Origin: Eriocheir sinensis
Taxonomy: Eukaryota > Arthropoda > Malacostraca > Decapoda > Varunidae
Length of the DNA stretch: 64,000 nt
Assembly: GCF_024679095.1 (NCBI RefSeq)
Contig: NC_066549.1
Span: 8,451,721-8,515,720, forward strand
Direction: 5' to 3'
The notes below the pieces were generated by a model that did no database searches, had not been told where the DNA came from, and was given only the letters and a program-made list of their open reading frames with translations. The number at the start of each line of letters is the position of its first letter. Position 1 is the first letter of the stretch. The translations under genes and the position numbers were made by a program. This document shows positions 59,281 to 64,000 of this stretch, one piece after another.

Positions 59281-59978
59281 TCAGCGGGTACATTTAGCAG
59301 GCAAAGCATCGAATTGCCCGTGCCCGCAGCTCATACAGGGTACAGGCAGTGGCCGTAGTTTTGACGTTGGTATGGAGCGACGACACTGCCAGACGCACAA
59401 TGTGCGTAGGCTCACTACATATGATCTCACCTTCATGTAATCATCCTTCAGAACTTCATATATAGCTTGGCAAGTTTCTGGTATGATGGCGGATAAACTC
59501 TGCTTGGATATCCTCGTGCTATATTGGAGGGATGTGTACGAACACCCACTAGCCAGAAATCTGAGAGTTGCCTCCATACGTGCTGCAGGTGCAATGTTTG
59601 CCTCATATTCGTATCCTGCCTGACAAAGATAATATATTTTTCATCCTGTAGTTCACACAAGAGCGAGAGGGAGACAACGACTCAAATTTATGGACACGAT
59701 TCTGCAACACCTTGGTGGTGGATGAGGGACCGTTGACCTGATCAGACTGGCTGATGACAGGGGGAGACGGAAATCCATGGTCGCCGACGTCACTTGACTG
59801 GCACTCCGGATGGATGGAATTCACGCAAGACAGTCACAAAACTACCCAAAACCCATCGTTTTTGCAACCGCTTCCTGCACCATGCACTTTTCCGTGATCT
59901 CTTCAGTTTCTTTTTCATGCAGGCACCAATTATGATTGCATAAAGTGCAATCTTCTTTTGAATTATGGCGCGCACCAT
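59281..59978 (-). pseudogene. Harbinger transposase N-terminal part, broken
   Basis: On the minus strand KRSRKSAWCRKRLQKRWVLG (59790-59978) is followed after shifts by DIQ-type blocks and ATLRFLASGCSYTSLQYSTR, ISKQSLSAIIPETCQAIYEVL (59577-59281). 'LRFLA.G.S.TSLQY..RISK..IS.IIPE.C.AI...L' is the Harbinger (HARBI1-type) nuclease N-terminal block. The catalytic DDE part is missing. Confidence 0.8.
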
Positions 59979-60034
59979 GGTGATCGTACTGCACTACAAA
60001 CAACCCACTCACAACCCCTGGTTACTGCCGAATG

Positions 60035-60256
<222 letters not shown>

Positions 60257-60599
60257 GCCAACCAGCTGAACCAGGAGCTCAACCCTGTGGACAACACCAC
60301 TGGCAAAGTCCGCAGGCCTTGCCTGATGAGGGCAAGGCCTGCCGGGCACTGCCCGACAGTGTGGAGCCTGCCAGGAATTGCTCCATGTGGTAACACTGCT
60401 AGAAAGTGGAAGAAATACGCTCAGCGGGCAGTGCCTGCCAGACAGTGGTCGACCGTGTGGACATGGCATTAGGCTTTGTGATGGGTGGGGGCATGGGAGA
60501 GAGAATTTAAAGCCATTTATATGGCATTAGTACTCTGAAAGATCTGGGAAAGGGGTAGGAGAGTATCACTGCTCTACTGATCACACCAACCCACTGTTC

Positions 60600-61990
60600 T
60601 TAGGGACCGCCAGGGTGGTGCACACAAGACACAAGCTTGTTGAGCCAGGCCCAGGGTTAGCCTCTGGCAGGCTCTCTGTGTGGGTGTTTGGAACATCCTG
60701 AGCCTCTCAAGAGGAACATGGACTACCCCATCAGTCAGCTGAACTCAGGATGTTGAGAGTGGATATAGTGGGATGAGATGAGGAACCTGGCAGTGGAGAG
60801 ATCAGTAATTAGGGTTATGCCTACTACTGGTCAGGCCAGAGCAATAGTGCCCATCTCTAGGAGTAGCTATAGCCATTTCTAGGTGACTGCAGTCTTCTGT
60901 TGTTGGGGTTACTCCAGTTGATGAGCATATAATGCTGGTGAGGTTGAAGCACATTTTGGGCTTCCTATCTTATTGTAGTGCATGAACTGATAGTGAAAAA
61001 AAACGTTCTATGCCAGACTCAACTATAGTTGACCAGTGTCCTCTGCATGACACACTCATTGTCTTGAGTGACTTCAATCCAACTACTGGCACAGAGATAG
61101 CTGGCTACGTGTTATGTGTTGGTTCCCATGGCTCTGGCACCAAAAATGTAAACGTTTTTTACTTCTGAAATTTGCAAAGTCCAGAAGACTGAGGATTGCT
61201 GATCCTGATTGTTGATCAAAGTCATTGCAGAGCATCTGTTGGTGGCAACAAGGTCACTGACATTGTTTTTCTTGATAACGCTGTACTTCTCGCGGAATCT
61301 CTGGAGGTCCTGGTGTTGGCTCTCATAGTGCTGCAGAAGGGAATGGAGCCACTGGGACTGAAGGTGTCCCGGGCCAAAACCAAGACTCAATTATTTGGAG
61401 GCTTACTGGATGACAAAGTTCAGTCTGTTCATGCATGTAGAGAGGATCTTGAGGTCACCAAAAGTTTCACATGCCTTGATAGTTTAGTGCATAAGTGGTG
61501 GGTACTAGGAAGTCACTCAACAGATTGACCAGCTCCATGGTGTTATGGAGTTAACAAGAGTATACAGCTGTAAGACATGAACACTGAATAGTGACTTGGA
61601 GAGGCATGCTTATGTCTTTGATACAAAGTGCTTTTGCAGGACCTGGGGGTATCGCTAGAATGACTGTGCTAAACCAGCGACTTACTTGATGAAACTGAAT
61701 TGAGGCCTGTTACCAGCTTAGTCCATAAATACCAACTCTGGCTGTATGGGCATGTGGCATGCTTCCCAGATGTCAATGCTGCTCATAGGGTTTCATAGAG
61801 AAAAACAAACCAAAGTGGAGAAGACCAAGGGGATGCTTACATTCATGGCTAGACCAAGTTGATCAATACTGCTGGAAGGGGCTTGGAATAGAAAGGGTGG
61901 CTGTGTGGGGGCTTGATCGTGGGATTTTGTCAAGTACAAGATGGCGAGTGAGTGAAGCGATGCCCCCTCTGGCGTATGCTCCCCGTTAAC
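60600..61990 (+). mobile_element. LINE copy with internal deletion (endonuclease start, RT end)
   Basis: 5' pieces read as WNILSLS, RLQSSVVGVTPVDEHIMLVR-like and LIVLSDFNPTTGTEIAGYVL (endonuclease GDFN-type motif). After a jump near 61190 the RT end appears (VGGNKVTDIVFLDNAVLLAE, GLKVSRAKTKTQLFGG), then the C-terminal block ending GVGEAMP-like. It lies tail-to-tail with the copy at 62090-62830. Confidence 0.8.
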
Positions 61991-62089
61991 CAATGATTTA
62001 CAAATGTGGACCCCTGTATACAAGGCAAATCTATGAATAGATCAAGCCTAGCCCCAAACCAAATATTTTCACTAAGTCAGCTCTAACTT

Positions 62090-62830
62090 ACTACTGAGGG
62101 GGAGCATACATCTGGGGATGTGTCGCTCCACTCCTGATGGTCTCCCCGATCAAGTCCCCATGCGGCTATCCTGTCCATCTCAAGTCTTTCCTGGCACAAT
62201 TGATCGACTTGCCTCAGTCATGAGTTATGCAGGTGTCCCATTGGCCTCCTCCACTCATGGTTGTCTCATACAGAAACAACCCTATGAGCAGGATTCACGT
62301 CTGAAAAGCATGCCACGTGCCCATATAGCTGGAGTTGACGTTAATGGACTATGCTGGTAACAGGCCTTGATTCAGTATCATCAAGTAGTTGCTGGTTCAA
62401 CACAGTGTTATTGCAGTGATATCATGTGATCCTGTATAGGCACTTGGTACCAAAGGCATCGACACATCTCTCCAAGTCACTATTCAGTATCCATGTCTCA
62501 CAGCCATACAGTAAGATGGAGCACAAAGCAACTTAAAGATTCAAATCTTTGTCTGCCTCCATAGATATAGACAACGCCACATACTCGTATTGAGTGAATC
62601 CATAACATTGTTATGCACTACACTACCAAGGTATGTGAAACTTTTGGTGACCTCGACATCCTCACCACATGCATGAACAGACTGGACTGGACCTTGGCAT
62701 GGCCCAGGAGACCTTCAGTCCCAGGAGCTTCGCTTTCTCATGCAGCACTTTAAGAGCCAACACCAGGACCTCCAGCAATTCTGCGAGAAGTACAGCTTCA
62801 TTAGCAAAATCAAGGTGCTTATCTTAAAAC
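62090..62830 (-). mobile_element. LINE copy, minus strand, tail-to-tail with previous
   Basis: The same 3' ORF2 region in reverse: rc of GGGAGCATACATCTGGGG, the ATCGACTTG..CTCAT blocks, CACAGCCATACAGTAAGATGG (rc of the LLLYGCETWT-type codons) and CTCATGCAGCACTTTAAGAGCCAACACCAGG (rc of the LEVLVLALxxLxxE block of 61290-61340). Multiple stops. Confidence 0.8.
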
Positions 62831-62884
62831 ACCGACCTCTCCACACTACAAGCTTTACTTACGTCTATTCTCCAAAGCTCACTT

Positions 62885-63165
62885 ATGATGGCCGAGTGGT
62901 CAGTGTGTGGGCAAGGTGAGCCCGTGGACCAAGGTTTGAGTCCTACCAAAGCACGCTGATTTTTCAAGCCATCACTTAGTGGCGGAATATTTCCCTAACT
63001 TCAGCGACTTAGGTCAAGTGGAGCACTGGGGGGCAGCATGGGCCAGGGAGAGTCATATATCATGGCTGTCACTATAAATGAAATTAGCCTGTGCCACTAA
63101 TGGGCTGGGGCTGTCCAAGAGACCCCTCATGAGAGCCTACAAGTGCAGCATTCATTATAAAGTAA
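62885..63165 (+). repeat. tRNA-derived SINE family B
   Basis: ATGGCCGAGTGGTCAGTGTG head, GGTTTGAGTCCTACC B-box-like block, GGGGGGCAGCATGGGCC body and GGGCTGGGGCTGTCC tail. Confidence 0.88.
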
Positions 63166-63555
63166 CTAATGTTTACTTTCATCATCAATCAAATGAGAAA
63201 GCAGTGTATTGAATACCTCTTCACTCTTCCTATCTTACAAGATTGAAGAACTCACTCTCCATTTTCCAGCTTTGTTTTTCTTCTTATTCATCCAATGCAA
63301 TGGTGATCATCACCAACTCTGGTTGTGGTAATTCACACATCCTTCAGGAATCCTTCAGCAATGATGCAACTCATTGTGCCAAGAGAACGGGAAGGGTATG
63401 TACCCGTGACTAGAGTGAGAATGTCCCGTTACTTGAGCATGACTGTCCCCATGATGTGAATAGGGCCTAAGGAAGTGACTGGGTATGGTCTCCCCCCACT
63501 CCATACGCCCTACCCTCAAGCAGCTGATTCGCTTCCCTCCTCCCCCCTCTCCAGT

Positions 63556-63691
63556 GTGTAAAAATATTGAGAACCTTGTAGCTTCCTTACTGACTGAAGT
63601 AGCCTACAACATCACCACACTGCCCATGACTCCTCAGAGGGACCAGAATATGCCTTTTTATGACATTGGAATCAGTTGTTTCAAGGTTCGG
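63556..63691 (+). CDS. Candidate coding exon of an unidentified gene
   Basis: After CTCTCCAG an open frame reads CKNIENLVASLLTEVAYNIT, TLPMTPQRDQNMPFYDIGIS, CFKVR and meets CG|GTAAAG, a reasonable donor, just before the in-frame TAA. Composition looks like protein (mixed, no low complexity, no repeat match). I do not recognise the family. It is alone near the window edge, so its gene would continue to the right. Confidence 0.4.
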
Positions 63692-63812
63692 TAAAGTCAT
63701 TCTGGGCCTGTTGTGGGCAGAGCAGTGATATTTTAGGGTGCTGCAGTAGTTAGGAGGCTGCAAGGCCTTCTATATTATTACAGATGCATTAGTGGTATCC
63801 TGAAGAGTGCCA

Positions 63813-63837
63813 CGAGAGAGAGAGAGAGAGAGAGAGT
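63813..63837 (+). repeat. (GA)n microsatellite
   Basis: About 12 GA dinucleotides. Confidence 0.9.
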
Positions 63838-64000
63838 GGGGTGGGCAGGGTGTAAGCAAATCAGCTGATTAAGGGTGGAGGGTACTGAGGGTGGCATGTT
63901 GTACCTAGTTGCTTCCTTAGGCCTTACTCAGATGGTCACGTTCAAGTCAAGGGACGTTTTTGCTCCGAGTGTATTCACACACTTGGTCAAAGGCCGTTAT

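Overview
The window looks like nuclear DNA from an arthropod, most likely a decapod crustacean. The reasons are one large intron-rich gene with short exons and GT-AG introns, AT-rich introns, long pure (TA)n tracts, and dense non-LTR retrotransposons, tRNA-derived SINEs and TIR DNA transposons. Nothing looks prokaryotic: no operons, no Shine-Dalgarno-led ORFs, no CRISPR. The organism assignment is inference from style and repeat content; no species marker was read.

Positions 1772-35625 (+) hold most of one gene: the FRAS1 type of the Fras1/FREM extracellular-matrix family. I resolved 31 exons (about 9.57 kb coding, about 3,190 codons). The 5' part (signal peptide, VWC domains, first furin-like repeats) lies to the left of the window. 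The exons encode, in order: furin-like Cys-rich repeats (exons 1-4), twelve CSPG repeats (exons 4-22), five Calx-beta domains (exons 22-23), a conserved membrane-proximal ectodomain (exons 23-31), one transmembrane helix and a short cytoplasmic tail ending in a class I PDZ ligand (T-E-V). Exon phases agree at every junction. Six apparent indels break the frame (near 6803, 16971, 23789, 23828, 24362 and 24648). Everything else is intact and conserved in pattern, so assembly error or a null allele are both possible and must be separated by read data.

Gene introns carry a degenerate LINE (2995-4710), other RT remnants, SINEs, a 222-bp direct repeat shared by two introns, a MITE with 67-bp TIRs (18852-19219) and a TTAA-flanked foldback element (26583-26856).

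Positions 35626-64000 are mostly repeats. They include a hAT-like element between (TA)n tracts (38093-38936), a LINE ORF1 remnant (41150-41900), a cluster of related MITEs (43039-43852), a 42-bp minisatellite (44626-44954), an internally deleted hAT with perfect 8-bp TSDs (45137-46734), Harbinger remnants, a foldback element (49398-49968), a LINE nested inside a SINE (52125-52678), a PIF/Harbinger element with TTA TSDs (59229-60468) and two tail-to-tail LINE copies (60600-62830). Two candidate exons of other host genes are present: a calpain-domain-III-like exon on the minus strand (57906-58050) and an unassigned plus-strand exon near the right edge (63556-63691).

I found no convincing new biological system. 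The most useful leads are the frame disruptions in the FRAS1 gene, the well-bounded transposon insertions with clear target-site duplications, and the two unassigned exons.
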